A DNA stretch of 57,513 nt from Thiothrix sp. Its GTDB lineage: Bacteria; Pseudomonadota; Gammaproteobacteria; Thiotrichales; Thiotrichaceae. The stretch is from the NCBI GenBank assembly GCA_020442915.1, contig JAGRJD010000033.1, positions 32,994-90,506 of the forward strand, in the 5' to 3' direction. A program made the translations under genes and the position numbers. The notes below the pieces were generated by a model. The model saw nothing but the letters and a program-made list of their open reading frames with translations. It was not told the DNA's origin and ran no database searches. This document shows positions 9,344 through 20,001 of this stretch, piece by piece (the first letter of the stretch is position 1; each line of letters starts with the position of its first letter).

Positions 9344-9817
9344 TTAACCGGCCAGCCATACCAGCCCCTGCAGCAGTACCCAGCCGGCCAGTCCGGCCAG
9401 CACATCATCCAGCATGATTCCCAGTCCACCCGCAACCCGGCGGTCAAACCAGCGGATCGGCCACGGCTTCCAGATGTCAAATACCCGAAACAGCATGAAA
9501 CCGGTCATGACCCAGAACCCGCCTGCCGGTGCCGCTGTCATGGTGATCCAGAATCCGACAAACTCGTCCCAGACAATCCCGCCATGATCATGCACACCCA
9601 GACGCCGGGAAGACTCGCCGCACAGCCACACCCCGATACCGAAAGCCAGTGCAACCACGGCCACATAGGCCCACAACGGCAGCAGGGCCAGCATCAGGTA
9701 TAAAGGAATGGCGGCCAGGGTACCGAAAGTACCGGGCGCATGGGGTGCCAGGCCACTGCCCAGACCGAAAGCCAGCCAGTGTACCGGCGAACTGAAAACC
9801 GTGCGGGCCAGACTCAT
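9344..9817 (-). CDS. pgpA: Phosphatidylglycerophosphatase A
   Basis: Inner-membrane phosphatase of 157 residues that dephosphorylates phosphatidylglycerophosphate to phosphatidylglycerol. The N-terminal motif GLGSGLAPHAPGTFGTLAAIP, the conserved acidic HGGIVWDEFVGFW segment and the C-terminal GIMLDDVLAGL are characteristic of PgpA. About four membrane segments are predicted by eye. Its start overlaps the holA stop by 4 nt, so the two genes are translationally coupled. thiL, often upstream of pgpA in this class, is not present here. Confidence 0.93.
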   Translation of the reverse strand: MSLARTVFSSPVHWLAFGLGSGLAPHAPGTFGTLAAIPLYLMLALLPLWAYVAVVALAFGIGVWLCGESSRRLGVHDHGGIVWDEFVGFWITMTAAPAGGFWVMTGFMLFRVFDIWKPWPIRWFDRRVAGGLGIMLDDVLAGLAGWVLLQGLVWLAG

Positions 9818-10860
9818 GCTTTCCCGGCTCCTGACAGGGGCTGCCCGGCCAGACGCAGGGCCAGTTCCAGCAGCTCATCCCACAGCCGCTGCTCCTGATG
9901 CGGGACATCGCGTCCCACCCCCTTGCTGTGCTGGTCCAGCAGCGCCAGCCGGCGGTAGAATCCGGCCCAGCCTGCCGGCGACACCCCCTGCATGCGGCGT
10001 ACGGCCTGCTGGAACAGGGCCTGACGGGCTTTGGGCATGCGTTGCAGCAGGGCCTGGAAAGAACGTCCGTTAGCCTGATTCACACAGGCCGTATTGAGCT
10101 GGCGCAACAGGTCCGCCAGTGCCCAGACCAGCAGGGGCATGGCACTGCCTTCCTGCTGCTGCACCTGCAGGATATGCCGGATCCGGGCCGGCTTCGCTCC
10201 CAGCACGGCCTCGGCCAGATCAAACACGCTGAAGCGCGAACTGTCGGCAACTGAAGCCAGCACCTGTTCCAGCCCAATGGCACCACGCCCGTGCAGCAGC
10301 TGCAGTTTACTGATTTCCTGATCTGCTGCCAGCAGGTTGCCCTCGATACGCTCACTCAGGTAGCGCACCGCCTGCTCATCGGCCTGCAGCCCGGCGGCCC
10401 GCATGCGCCGTGCCACCCAGCCCTGGGTCTGGGCTGCCGACAGTGTCCATACCTGCACCATGACCCCGACCGCCAGCACGGCCTTGACCCAAGCGGCATT
10501 GCGCCCGGACCGGTCCAGCCGCCCACAGCGGATCAGCAGTACCTTGTCCGGGGGCGGGTTTTCAAGGTATTGCTGCAGGGCCTTGCTGCCCGCCATTCCG
10601 GGTTTGGCCTGCAGGCGCAAATCCAGCAGTTTGCGTTCGGCAAACAGCGACAGTGCACCGGCCTCCAGCTGCAGATGGCTCCAGTCAAACGCATTGTCAA
10701 CCTGCAACAGCATCCGATCGGCATAACCTGCTGTCACGGCCGCCCTGCCAATGGCCCCCGCCACCTCCATCAGCTGCAACGGCTCATCACCACTGACCAG
10801 ATAAACCGGCTTCAGGCCATGAGCCAGATGCTCATCAATCTGGTCTGCACGTACCTGCAT
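9814..10860 (-). CDS. holA: DNA polymerase III subunit delta
   Basis: Clamp-loader delta subunit of 348 residues that opens the beta clamp for loading. The N-terminus MQVRADQIDEHL followed by PVYLVSGDEPLQLMEVAGAIGRAA is typical of HolA. The later ISKLQLLHGRGAIGLEQVL and SRFSVFDLAEAVLG segments also match. Length agrees with the family (about 340). It is the upstream gene of a holA-pgpA pair. The usual upstream neighbours leuS and lptE are absent; a divergent hypothetical gene lies there instead. Confidence 0.93.
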   Translation of the reverse strand: MQVRADQIDEHLAHGLKPVYLVSGDEPLQLMEVAGAIGRAAVTAGYADRMLLQVDNAFDWSHLQLEAGALSLFAERKLLDLRLQAKPGMAGSKALQQYLENPPPDKVLLIRCGRLDRSGRNAAWVKAVLAVGVMVQVWTLSAAQTQGWVARRMRAAGLQADEQAVRYLSERIEGNLLAADQEISKLQLLHGRGAIGLEQVLASVADSSRFSVFDLAEAVLGAKPARIRHILQVQQQEGSAMPLLVWALADLLRQLNTACVNQANGRSFQALLQRMPKARQALFQQAVRRMQGVSPAGWAGFYRRLALLDQHSKGVGRDVPHQEQRLWDELLELALRLAGQPLSGAGKA

Positions 10861-11018
10861 CGGCCCCTACTCCCGTCTGTCCCCGAAAAATCCCCATACT
10901 GCTCACCCCGTTTCCATTTGTCCCGACTTTGACAAACCCCGTCCTGCGGGTTGCTGAATTCCACCTGCCGGCGCCGGATACTGTGACTGTCGCTTGCCAT
11001 CACCCCCGAAACCGCATC

Positions 11019-11459
11019 ATGCCACTGACCAATCTGCACAGCTACCATTACCGGCAACTGTTCCAGAGCGCCACCGCCCTGCCGCGTCAATGGTATGACC
11101 GGCTCAACAACCGCTACTGCCTGCTGCCCGCCTACCGCCATACAAGGCAGCACCAGCCGGCCCATACCATATCACTGAGCGAAGCCCTGTACCCGGAAAA
11201 TTTCCGGCCCTCGCCGCCCCCGACCCGGCGCCCGCCGGTCACACTGGAAGGCCGGTCATGGCACACCGCTACCACCACACCCCCGGCTGCACCGGGCACC
11301 GAAACACCGGCAGTACAGCCCCCACCGTCCACCCGAGCGGCAACAGCAAAAACACCGCCAGCCCGGAAAAAGGTTGTCTGGCGCAAGGGGCACGGGCTGA
11401 TTGAGCGGGTCGACAAACTGAGTGGTGAAATTTTTCATCTGGTGGAGATCGAAACCTGA
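11019..11459 (+). CDS. Hypothetical proline-rich protein
   Basis: I do not recognise this 146-residue product. The frame is open back to a TTG at 10929, but the first ATG at 11019 (MPLTNLHSYHYRQLF) is the more plausible start; no strong ribosome-binding site is visible at either. The N-terminal half is rich in aromatic and basic residues (PRQWYDRLNNRY). The middle is a low-complexity Pro/Thr/Ala linker. The C-terminus GLIERVDKLSGEIFHLVEIET looks like a short folded or binding segment. No signal peptide or membrane segment is apparent. It is divergent from holA and lies just before the lipoprotein gene. It could be a spurious ORF. Confidence 0.45.
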   Translation: MPLTNLHSYHYRQLFQSATALPRQWYDRLNNRYCLLPAYRHTRQHQPAHTISLSEALYPENFRPSPPPTRRPPVTLEGRSWHTATTTPPAAPGTETPAVQPPPSTRAATAKTPPARKKVVWRKGHGLIERVDKLSGEIFHLVEIET

Positions 11460-11576
11460 AATACCGCCATGGCCACCCTCCACAAAATAATCATCGGAAA
11501 AACCGGCAGACTGCAGCATCAAAAAATATTTTCCGGTACAATCCGCTCCGATATTTTCCTCTCCATGACAGACATT

Positions 11577-12545
11577 ATGCGGGTATTTGATCCAACATCG
11601 GTGATACGGTCCCTGCTGGCTCTTGTGCCGGGCATTCCGCTGGCCGGCTGCCTTGTCACCGGCACGGACAGTGATCCGGTGGCCATTGCCAGCCGTGTGG
11701 CCGGCCCCGACTTTTCCCTGACCTGCATGGCCGAAGTACTGCGCCCGGCAGTGTTTACTGAACAGGATAAACATGTACCGGTGACGGACAACGTTCTGGA
11801 GCTGAGCAAGATACCCAGCACCATCAGCCATCATGACATCCGTATCCAGACTGAGCCGGCCCGCTTTGCCCATGAACAGGTTGCTTCCGAATTTGTGGAA
11901 CGCACCGAAAAAATCCGCATCATGGACGAACGTATCGAGCTGGATGTCGTGCCACCGGTGTACCGCACCGCCACCAAGCAGATCAAGCTTTCCGACCCCC
12001 GGACCCGCTGGAAACCGGGCTGTCGTGCTGAGGGTGACGGCAATGCCGCCACCTGTCTGGAAACCACCCCGGCCCGCTATACCAGCGTCACCCAGACCCT
12101 GGTCGACGTACCGGCCCGCGTGGTACAAACGCGCATTCCGGCTGAATACATGGAAGTCCAGCGCCTCATCCGCATCAAAACCGGACAGGGCACCGGCATC
12201 ATCCCGGCCAGATACCGCACCATCCAGGTCAGGCGGGTCAGCAAACCCTGGCAGATCCGGGTCAGCAGGCAGGTTCCCCAAACATCCCGAACCTTTCATC
12301 TCCACCTGAAGCAGCGCCCCGAGCAACTGCTGAAAATGCCGGCCCTCTGCACTGACAGGCTGCAACCCGGCCAGCTGCGGCACATCCAGCTGAAACTGCA
12401 GCAGGCAGGCTACCTCAGCACCATCACCGGAACACTGGACACCCTTACCCTGAGCGCCCTGCACCGGTACCAGCATGACAACCAGCTGGCCGCCGGCGCC
12501 TTTACCCGCGAAACCCTGAACCACATGGCACTGCTGGACCAATAG
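11577..12545 (+). CDS. Lipoprotein with C-terminal peptidoglycan-binding domain
   Basis: About 322 residues from the ATG at 11577; another in-frame ATG lies 12 nt upstream, and neither has a clear ribosome-binding site. The N-terminus is a lipoprotein signal (hydrophobic SLLALVPGIPLAGC, lipobox LAGC with Cys at residue 25). The middle carries degenerate repeats built on VPPVYRTATKQI, TPARYTSVTQTL, IPAEYMEVQRLI and IPARYRTIQVRR. Such V/I-P-A-x-Y repeats occur in uncharacterised envelope proteins. The C-terminus (residues about 245-320) resembles a PG_binding_1 fold: QIKLQQAGYLSTITGTLD is close to the usual pattern, followed by TLSALHRYQHDNQL. It is probably anchored in the outer membrane and contacts peptidoglycan. 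Confidence 0.7.
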   Translation: MRVFDPTSVIRSLLALVPGIPLAGCLVTGTDSDPVAIASRVAGPDFSLTCMAEVLRPAVFTEQDKHVPVTDNVLELSKIPSTISHHDIRIQTEPARFAHEQVASEFVERTEKIRIMDERIELDVVPPVYRTATKQIKLSDPRTRWKPGCRAEGDGNAATCLETTPARYTSVTQTLVDVPARVVQTRIPAEYMEVQRLIRIKTGQGTGIIPARYRTIQVRRVSKPWQIRVSRQVPQTSRTFHLHLKQRPEQLLKMPALCTDRLQPGQLRHIQLKLQQAGYLSTITGTLDTLTLSALHRYQHDNQLAAGAFTRETLNHMALLDQ

Positions 12546-12608
12546 CCGCAGAAAAGACTTTCCGTTAAACTCCATCGCAGACTCATCGGGTTATCAGAAG
12601 GAGCCAAC

Positions 12609-14084
12609 ATGACACAACAAAACCGCATTCTGATCGGCAGGGGCGACAAGCAGCAGCTATTCCTCAACCCCCGCTATGCCAACCGGCACGGCCTCATTGC
12701 CGGAGCCACCGGTACCGGCAAGACCGTCACCCTGCAGATACTGGCCGAGGGTTTTTCCCGCCTCGGCGTTCCGGTTTTCATGGCCGACATCAAGGGCGAC
12801 CTGAGCGGCATTGCGGCTGCCGGTACGGAAAACCCCCGGGTCAGCCAGCGCATTACCGACATCGGCATTCCGGATTTCCGCTTTGAGGGCTGCCCAACCG
12901 TGTTCTGGGACCTGCCCGGTGTTCAGGGGCATCCGGTGCATGCCACGCTATCGGACATGGGGCCCCTGCTGCTGTCACGCCTGCTGGAACTGAATGAAAC
13001 CCAGGACGGCCTGCTCAATATCGCCTTCAAGTTTGCTGACGATCAGGGCATGCTGCTGCTGGACCTCAAGGACCTGCGTGCGATCCTGCGGTTCATGGGC
13101 GAAAACCAGAAGGAGTTCCAGCACACCTACGGCAATGTCAGCTCAGCGTCGATCGGTGCCATCCAGCGCCGCCTGCTGATACTGGAGCAGCAGGGTGCTG
13201 AAGGCTTTTTCGTCGAACCGGCACTGGACCTCCAGGATTTCATGCACACGGCACCCAGCGGGTATGGCCAGATCAACATCCTCGCTGCCGACAGGCTGAT
13301 GCTGACCCCGAAGCTGTATGCAACTTTTCTGCTCTGGCTGCTGTCGGAACTGTTCGAGACCCTGCCGGAAGTCGGGGACCAGGACAAACCCCGCATGGTG
13401 TTTTTCTTCGATGAGGCCCATCTCCTGTTTGATGATGCCCCATCCATTCTGGTCGACAAGGTGGAACAGGTGGTGAGACTGATCCGCTCCAAGGGTGTCG
13501 GCATCTATTTCGTGACCCAGAATCCCCTCGACATCCCGGAGTCGGTGCTGGGGCAGCTCGGCAACCGCATCCAGCACGCCCTGCGGGCCTTCACCCCCAA
13601 AGACCAGAAGGCGGTACGGGCGGCAGCCCAGACCTTCCGCACCAATCCGGAACTGGATACCGAAACGGCCATTACCGAACTGGGGGTCGGCGAGGCACTG
13701 GTATCGGTGCTGGAAGACGGGGGCATTCCCGGCATGGTGCAACGCACCCTGATCCGGCCACCCCGATCCCGCATCGGGCCGCTGTCGGCGGGTGAACGCG
13801 CCACGCTGCTGCGCCAGAGCCCGTTTGCCGGGCGTTATGACACGGTAGTCGACCGCGAATCCGCCTACGAAATACTGCAGGCCCGGGCCGAAAAACTGGC
13901 GCAGGACAACCTGCGTCTGGAGCAGGAAAAAACAGCCGCCCGGCGCTATCAGGCCCCAGCCCGCAGCAGCTCCCGCCAATCCACCGGCGAGGCTTTCATC
14001 AACAGCATGGCCCGTACCGTAGGAACCCGGCTGGGGCAGCAGATCGTGCGCGGCATCCTCGGCTCCCTGTTTCGGGGAAGATAA
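12609..14084 (+). CDS. HerA-like ATPase, DUF853/YjgR family
   Basis: Cytoplasmic P-loop ATPase of 491 residues. Walker A is GATGTGKT (residues about 32-39) and Walker B is VFFFDEAHLLF (about 262 onward). Family signatures include VFMADIKGDLSG and SKGVGIYFVTQNPLDIPESVLGQLGNRIQHALRAFTPKDQ. The C-terminal 60 residues form a charged, low-complexity segment ending in a helix. The start has AAGGAG at 8-nt spacing. The family (E. coli YjgR) is related to HerA helicases and of unknown physiological role. It follows the lipoprotein gene by 63 nt; a functional connection is not evident. Confidence 0.9.
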   Translation: MTQQNRILIGRGDKQQLFLNPRYANRHGLIAGATGTGKTVTLQILAEGFSRLGVPVFMADIKGDLSGIAAAGTENPRVSQRITDIGIPDFRFEGCPTVFWDLPGVQGHPVHATLSDMGPLLLSRLLELNETQDGLLNIAFKFADDQGMLLLDLKDLRAILRFMGENQKEFQHTYGNVSSASIGAIQRRLLILEQQGAEGFFVEPALDLQDFMHTAPSGYGQINILAADRLMLTPKLYATFLLWLLSELFETLPEVGDQDKPRMVFFFDEAHLLFDDAPSILVDKVEQVVRLIRSKGVGIYFVTQNPLDIPESVLGQLGNRIQHALRAFTPKDQKAVRAAAQTFRTNPELDTETAITELGVGEALVSVLEDGGIPGMVQRTLIRPPRSRIGPLSAGERATLLRQSPFAGRYDTVVDRESAYEILQARAEKLAQDNLRLEQEKTAARRYQAPARSSSRQSTGEAFINSMARTVGTRLGQQIVRGILGSLFRGR

Positions 14085-14325
14085 CGCTGCAGTGCCGCAA
14101 TAATGCTGCATCATACCCCAAAAGGGGGTAAACTTGCCCGATCATGTCACCAATTGCCGCGAAATGCTCTTTTGCCTGGTCCGGCATTCTTCTGCAACTT
14201 CAAGGCCGGAATCATCCAGCAGGTTTCGGGCATATTGCGCAGAATACAGGCAGTAAAGTCACATTGGAACCCGCGGCTGGTGAGGTCACCGACCATCATA
14301 CCGCACAGTAAACCAGGAAAAATCC
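14085..14325. other. Intergenic region before accB
   Basis: This 241-bp stretch has no convincing gene. It holds a small hairpin (TACCCC at 14114-14119 and GGGGTA at 14125-14130, 5-nt loop) that lacks a T-run. The promoter of accBC should lie here, but I cannot fix a convincing -35/-10 pair. aroQ, which often precedes accB in this class, is absent. Confidence 0.4.
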
Positions 14326-14799
14326 ATGATGGATGTTCGTAAAATCAAGAAACTGATTGATCTGCTTGAAGACAGCCATATTGCTGAAATCGAGATCAAA
14401 GAAGGTGAAGATTCCGTGCGCATCAGCCGCACCGGCTCTGCCCTGCCCCCCATGCCTGCGGCCATGTATCAGCCGTCTCCGGTTTTCCCCGGCCCGGCAA
14501 TAGCCCCCCCGGCGGCTCCCGCAGCACAGGATGCGGCAGAAGACGGTGGAGAGCGCCTGCCCAAAGGCCACGCCGTCACCTCTCCCATGGTGGGCACTTT
14601 CTACCGCGCCTCATCCCCCACCGCCAAACCCTTTGTCGAAGTCGGACAGGAAGTCAGGACCGGCGATACCTTGTGCATCATCGAGGCCATGAAGATGCTG
14701 AACCAGATTCAGGCCGACAAAAGCGGGACGGTTAAAGCCGTTCTGGTGGAAAACGAACAGCCGGTTGAGTATGGCCAGCCCCTGATGATCATTGACTGA
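14326..14799 (+). CDS. accB: Biotin carboxyl carrier protein of acetyl-CoA carboxylase
   Basis: Carrier protein of 157 residues for the first step of fatty acid synthesis. The N-terminal dimer segment is [33 protein letters not shown] (key residues), followed by a Pro/Ala-rich linker (about 40-70). The biotinyl domain from [10 protein letters not shown] ends with [11 protein letters not shown], in which Lys123 would be biotinylated. AGGAAAAATCC precedes the ATG; the second ATG one codon later is an alternative. accC follows after 9 nt, so both are one operon. Confidence 0.96.
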   Translation: MMDVRKIKKLIDLLEDSHIAEIEIKEGEDSVRISRTGSALPPMPAAMYQPSPVFPGPAIAPPAAPAAQDAAEDGGERLPKGHAVTSPMVGTFYRASSPTAKPFVEVGQEVRTGDTLCIIEAMKMLNQIQADKSGTVKAVLVENEQPVEYGQPLMIID

Positions 14800-14808
14800 G
14801 GCAAGCCC

Positions 14809-16154
<1,346 letters not shown>

Positions 16155-16158
<4 letters not shown>

Positions 16159-17039
16159 CCTGGCAACAAATCACCTGTCAGACTACCAGCCAGCACCAAC
16201 AGGCCCTGAGCGAGCTGCTGGAGACAGCTGGTGCCGCATCCGTCACCCTGCAGGATGCCGCCGACCAGCCGCTGCTGGAACCATTACCCGGTGAAACACC
16301 GCTGTGGGACCACATCATGGTCACCGGCCTGTTCCCTGCCAGCCAGGACCTCACGGGCGTCCTGCTGCAACTGGAACTTCAGCGTGCCGCCTGGTCCCTT
16401 GTCAGCATCCGGCTGGAAACACTGGAAGACCGTCCCTGGGTGCGCGAGTGGATGGAGCAGTTCCAGCCCATGCGCTTCGGCAAGCACCTGTGGATCTACC
16501 CGAGCTGGACCACACCACCTCAGGATGCCGCCATCAAAATCCTGCTGGATCCCGGTCTGGCCTTCGGTACCGGCACCCACCCGACCACGGCGCTGTGTCT
16601 GGAGTGGCTGGATGGTGCCGACCTTGCGGGCAAAACCGTGCTGGATTATGGCTGTGGTTCCGGCATTCTGGCCATTGCAGCCCTGAAGCTGGGGGCTGCC
16701 AGCGTGCTTGCGGTTGATATTGATCCGCAGGCACTGCAGGCCACTGCTGACAATGCCCGCCGTAACGGCATCCATCCCGGTGCGGAGCTGCTGACCGCCC
16801 TGCCCGAGGAGTGCCAGCTACAGGCCTATGATGTGGTAGTGGCCAATATCCTTGCCAACCCGCTGATCAAACTGGCACCCACCCTGCTGGGTGCCCTGCG
16901 TCCCGGCGGGCAGCTGGCCCTGTCCGGTATTCTCGCCAGCCAGGCAGATCTGATCAGGAAAGCTTACGCACCGGCACTGCGGGCGTCGTCTGTTGCAGTG
17001 CAGGATGAATGGCTACGCTTTACCGGAGGGAAAATCTGA
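16155..17039 (+). CDS. prmA: Ribosomal protein L11 methyltransferase
   Basis: SAM-dependent methyltransferase of 294 residues that trimethylates ribosomal protein L11. The N-terminal substrate-recognition domain covers about residues 1-110. The catalytic domain has the pre-motif [14 protein letters not shown], the SAM-binding motif [20 protein letters not shown] and the active-site [10 protein letters not shown]. Length matches the family (about 293). The start codon lies within the accC stop (ATGA overlap), so expression depends on accBC. Confidence 0.96.
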
Positions 17040-17146
17040 CAGATTAACCGGAATTTTACCCCGCCTGTCCCCGCAAAAGTGAATTTTTTGACCTGTTACC
17101 TGCATAATTGGGCAGATATGGATCACTGCCTTTATGTGCAGCGTTC

Positions 17147-17152
17147 TATAAT
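17147..17152 (+). promoter_or_regulatory. Possible -10 element before the zinc-ribbon gene
   Basis: A TATAAT hexamer lies 63 bp upstream of the zinc-ribbon gene within a 176-bp gap after prmA. No good -35 sequence is visible at 16-18 bp, so this is a weak call. Confidence 0.3.
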
Positions 17153-17215
17153 CAGAATACAATAAGCAGGCTGTTGGAAGCATTTCACTATTGACCACTC
17201 AAGCAGTAGATCATC

Positions 17216-17971
17216 ATGTACACCCAGTGTAGTCATTGCAAGGCTGTCTTTCGTGTCACCATGAAAGAGCTGACAGCAGCGCAGGGGCTGCTGCGCTGCG
17301 GGGAGTGCGACACCATTTTTGATGCCATGAAGGCACTCAGCACGACCATACCGGAAGAAAGGAAGTTTGCCGGCCAGACACATGATCCGAGCGTTCTGGG
17401 TGACCTGAAACCACCCGGAGCCGACAACAACATCCGCGTACTGCCCGGTCGCTCAAAAACCAGCCATGAGCAGCCGGAAAAGACCGCACCCGCACGCCGG
17501 AGAAAGTCCAGTAAACTGCTGGTTGCCAGCCTCGCCATTCTGGGCCTGCTGCTGGTTCTGCAGCTGGCCCTGTTCGGAGCCCGGGGCTGGGCTGACAAAA
17601 ATCCCTTTTTCGCCAAACTGTCACAAAGCATCTGTACCTTGGTCGGGTGCCAGTCACCCGCCCCCAGGGACCTCAGGCAGATCAAAATGCTCAGCCACAG
17701 CGTTTACACGCATCCAAACTCCCCCAACGTACTGATCATCAGCAGCTCGATTGAAAACGAAGCCAGCTTTGAACAACCTTATCCGATGCTGGAAATCAGC
17801 TTTCTGAACAATAACGCCCAGGTTGTGGCCCTGCGCCGCTTCCGTCCGGAAGAATACCTCAGTGCAGAGATGGCCACCCAGCTCATGCCGCCCGGCCTGC
17901 CAAGAGCGTTTTCACTCAACATTGCCGATCCGGGTGACAAGGCGGTACGTTTTCAACTGAACCTTTTATGA
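17216..17971 (+). CDS. MJ0042-type zinc-ribbon protein with DUF3426 domain
   Basis: Membrane protein of 251 residues and unknown function, widely found after prmA in gammaproteobacteria. A zinc ribbon opens the protein (Cys5-x2-Cys8 and Cys28-x2-Cys31). A charged linker leads to one membrane segment (LLVASLAILGLLLVLQLALF, about 100-120). The C-terminal DUF3426 domain is probably periplasmic and includes the IKMLSHSVYTHPNSPNVLIIS segment. The ATG lacks a clear ribosome-binding site. The topology of a cytoplasmic ribbon and periplasmic domain is inferred. Confidence 0.85.
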   Translation: MYTQCSHCKAVFRVTMKELTAAQGLLRCGECDTIFDAMKALSTTIPEERKFAGQTHDPSVLGDLKPPGADNNIRVLPGRSKTSHEQPEKTAPARRRKSSKLLVASLAILGLLLVLQLALFGARGWADKNPFFAKLSQSICTLVGCQSPAPRDLRQIKMLSHSVYTHPNSPNVLIISSSIENEASFEQPYPMLEISFLNNNAQVVALRRFRPEEYLSAEMATQLMPPGLPRAFSLNIADPGDKAVRFQLNLL

Positions 17972-18064
17972 ACATGACCATGGAGTACCTGATACTGACC
18001 GGAACCGGGAAAGTCTATTACCCAAATCAAGGATGAAAATCATGCCAAACAGGAAAAATTTCGT

Positions 18065-18070
18065 TATAAT
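18065..18070 (+). promoter_or_regulatory. -10 element upstream of dksA
   Basis: TATAAT lies 102 bp before the dksA ATG in a 200-bp gap with no gene. The -35 region is poor, which is compatible with regulated initiation, but the position is only a by-eye call. Confidence 0.4.
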
Positions 18071-18171
18071 GCCGCGCCTCAAAGCCAGGGCAGGCCACAA
18101 TCAGACACGATCTCACTTCCGAAGTCACTAAATAATTGATTCCATTGAATCACCTTTCAGGAGAAAAAATA

Positions 18172-18627
18172 ATGACCGCTGACAACGTAGCCTATCTCAG
18201 ACGGAAAGCAGCGTTACCTGTTGAAGGAATTGATCCCTACATTCCAGAAGATGGCGAAGCGTACATGAGTGACAACCAGCTGAAGCACTTCCGGGATATC
18301 CTGGTGGCCTGGAAGCTGGCCCTGATGGAGGAGGTTGACCGTACTGTCGGCCACATGAAGGAAGAGGCCAGCAACTTTTCCGACCCGGCAGACCGCGCCA
18401 CCCAGGAGGAGGAGTTTGCCCTGGAACTGCGTGCCCGCGACCGGGAGCGCAAACTGATCCGCAAGATCGACAACACCATTTCGCGCCTGGATGAAGGCGA
18501 TTACGGCTACTGTGATGCCTGTGGGGTCGAAATCGGCCTGCAGCGCCTGGAAGTCCGTCCAACCGCCGACCTGTGCATTGACTGCAAGACCACCCAGGAA
18601 ATCAAGGAAAAGCAGCTCGCCTCCTGA
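18172..18627 (+). CDS. dksA: RNA polymerase-binding transcription factor DksA
   Basis: Secondary-channel regulator of 151 residues that works with ppGpp in the stringent response. The ATG at 18172 is preferred over an upstream in-frame codon at 18136 because CAGGAG precedes it at 9-nt spacing and the length then matches E. coli DksA. The coiled-coil tip SDPADRA places acidic residues at Asp71 and Asp74, the functionally important positions in E. coli. The zinc finger uses Cys114, Cys117, Cys135 and Cys138. gluQ follows 4 nt after the stop. Confidence 0.97.
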   Translation: MTADNVAYLRRKAALPVEGIDPYIPEDGEAYMSDNQLKHFRDILVAWKLALMEEVDRTVGHMKEEASNFSDPADRATQEEEFALELRARDRERKLIRKIDNTISRLDEGDYGYCDACGVEIGLQRLEVRPTADLCIDCKTTQEIKEKQLAS

Positions 18628-18631
18628 CAGT

Positions 18632-19528
18632 GTGAGTTACAGAGGCCGTTTTGCACCCTCACCCACTGGCCGTCTGCACTTCGGCTCCCTGCTGACGGCG
18701 ACGGCCAGTTATCTGGAAGCACGCAGCCAGGGCGGCACATGGCTGTTGCGCATTGAAGATCTGGATACAACACGCATTCACCCCGAAACCACCCAGGCCA
18801 TTATCCGGACACTGGCCCTGCATGGCTTTGTCTGGGATGAAAACATCCTTCACCAAAGCCGGCGGCTGGCACTTTACCAGCAGGCCTTACAGGCCCTCAA
18901 CCACCGACACCTCACCTATCCCTGCACCTGCTCCCGCAGCACCCTGCAGCAACAGGCCCGCACTGGTGCACATGGCCTCATTTATCCCGGTACCTGCCGC
19001 CACCGGCAGGCTGTTCCGGACGGACGCCGACACGCCATCCGCATCCGGGTTCCGGATCGGGACATCTGCTTCACCGATCAGGTTCAGGGACTGTTCTGCC
19101 AGAATCCGGCCCTGGCGCTGGGTGATTTTGTGCTGCGGCGGGCTGACGGCATTTTTGCCTACCAGCTGGCGGTGGTTGTGGATGACGCCGCACAGGGCAT
19201 TACCCATGTGGTACGCGGTGCCGACCTGCTGGACAATACCCCGCGCCAGTACTACCTGCAGGAACAGCTGGGGCTGGCACAGCCACAGTATGCCCATATC
19301 CCGCAAGCCTGCAACGCCCAGGGACAGAAACTCAGCAAGCAGACCCTTGCCGTGGCCCTGGAGTCGAATCAGGCCCTTGCCAGCCTGTGCCGGGTCTGGA
19401 ACGCACTGAACCAGCCTCCGCTGCAGGCCGGTGATTTCAGCTCGGTGCGGGAATTCTGGGACCATGCCATCCGCCACTGGGCACTCAAACGGGTCGCGGG
19501 AACACTCAGGCTGGCACAGGCATTTTGA
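18632..19528 (+). CDS. gluQ: Glutamyl-Q tRNA(Asp) synthetase
   Basis: Paralogue of the GluRS catalytic core, 298 residues, which attaches glutamate to queuosine in tRNA(Asp). The open frame runs upstream through dksA, but the GTG at 18632 ([20 protein letters not shown]) gives the correct N-terminus with the HIGH-like GRLHFGS. A zinc-binding region ([17 protein letters not shown]) and a KMSKS-like KLSKQT follow. The anticodon-binding domain is absent, as expected. The GTG lies 4 nt after dksA, so translation is probably coupled; dksA-gluQ is a conserved pair. The 3' end overlaps convergent ispF by 23 nt. Confidence 0.94.
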   Translation: MSYRGRFAPSPTGRLHFGSLLTATASYLEARSQGGTWLLRIEDLDTTRIHPETTQAIIRTLALHGFVWDENILHQSRRLALYQQALQALNHRHLTYPCTCSRSTLQQQARTGAHGLIYPGTCRHRQAVPDGRRHAIRIRVPDRDICFTDQVQGLFCQNPALALGDFVLRRADGIFAYQLAVVVDDAAQGITHVVRGADLLDNTPRQYYLQEQLGLAQPQYAHIPQACNAQGQKLSKQTLAVALESNQALASLCRVWNALNQPPLQAGDFSSVREFWDHAIRHWALKRVAGTLRLAQAF

Positions 19529-19994
19529 GCAGCAGCACCACGGCATGTGCTGCAATGCCCTCTTCCCGCCCGGTGAAACCCAGACGCTCGGTGGTGGTGG
19601 CCTTGACATTGACCTGTCCGGCCTGGCAAGCCAGATCCACCGTCAGATGAGCACGCATGGTTTCGATATGGGGAGCCAGTCTGGGCTTCTGGGCAATCAC
19701 GGTACAATCCAGATTACCCAGCACATAACCCTGTGCCTGCACCAGGGCAAAAACGCGGCGCAGCAGAAGGCGGCTGTCAACATTGGCAAACGTGCTGTCC
19801 GTGTCCGGAAAATGGTGGCCGATGTCACCCAGTGCCAATGCACCAAGCAAGGCATCACAGACCGCGTGCAACAATACATCGCCGTCGGAGTGTGCCAGAA
19901 AGGCTTTATTGTGCGGGATGCTCACTCCCCCCAGCATCAGGTGGCCCCCCTCACAAAACGCATGCACATCAAAACCATGCCCGATCCGCATCAT
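19506..19994 (-). CDS. ispF: 2-C-methyl-D-erythritol 2,4-cyclodiphosphate synthase
   Basis: MEP-pathway enzyme of 162 residues. The metal ligands are visible as DVH in [11 protein letters not shown] (Asp8, His10) and a later histidine in [18 protein letters not shown]. The C-terminal [21 protein letters not shown] is the family end motif. It lies 7 nt downstream of ispD on the same strand, and the two catalyse steps of the same pathway. The 3' end overlaps gluQ on the other strand by 23 nt. Confidence 0.96.
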   Translation of the reverse strand: MMRIGHGFDVHAFCEGGHLMLGGVSIPHNKAFLAHSDGDVLLHAVCDALLGALALGDIGHHFPDTDSTFANVDSRLLLRRVFALVQAQGYVLGNLDCTVIAQKPRLAPHIETMRAHLTVDLACQAGQVNVKATTTERLGFTGREEGIAAHAVVLLLKMPVPA

Positions 19995-20001
19995 TGCCGC
20001 G

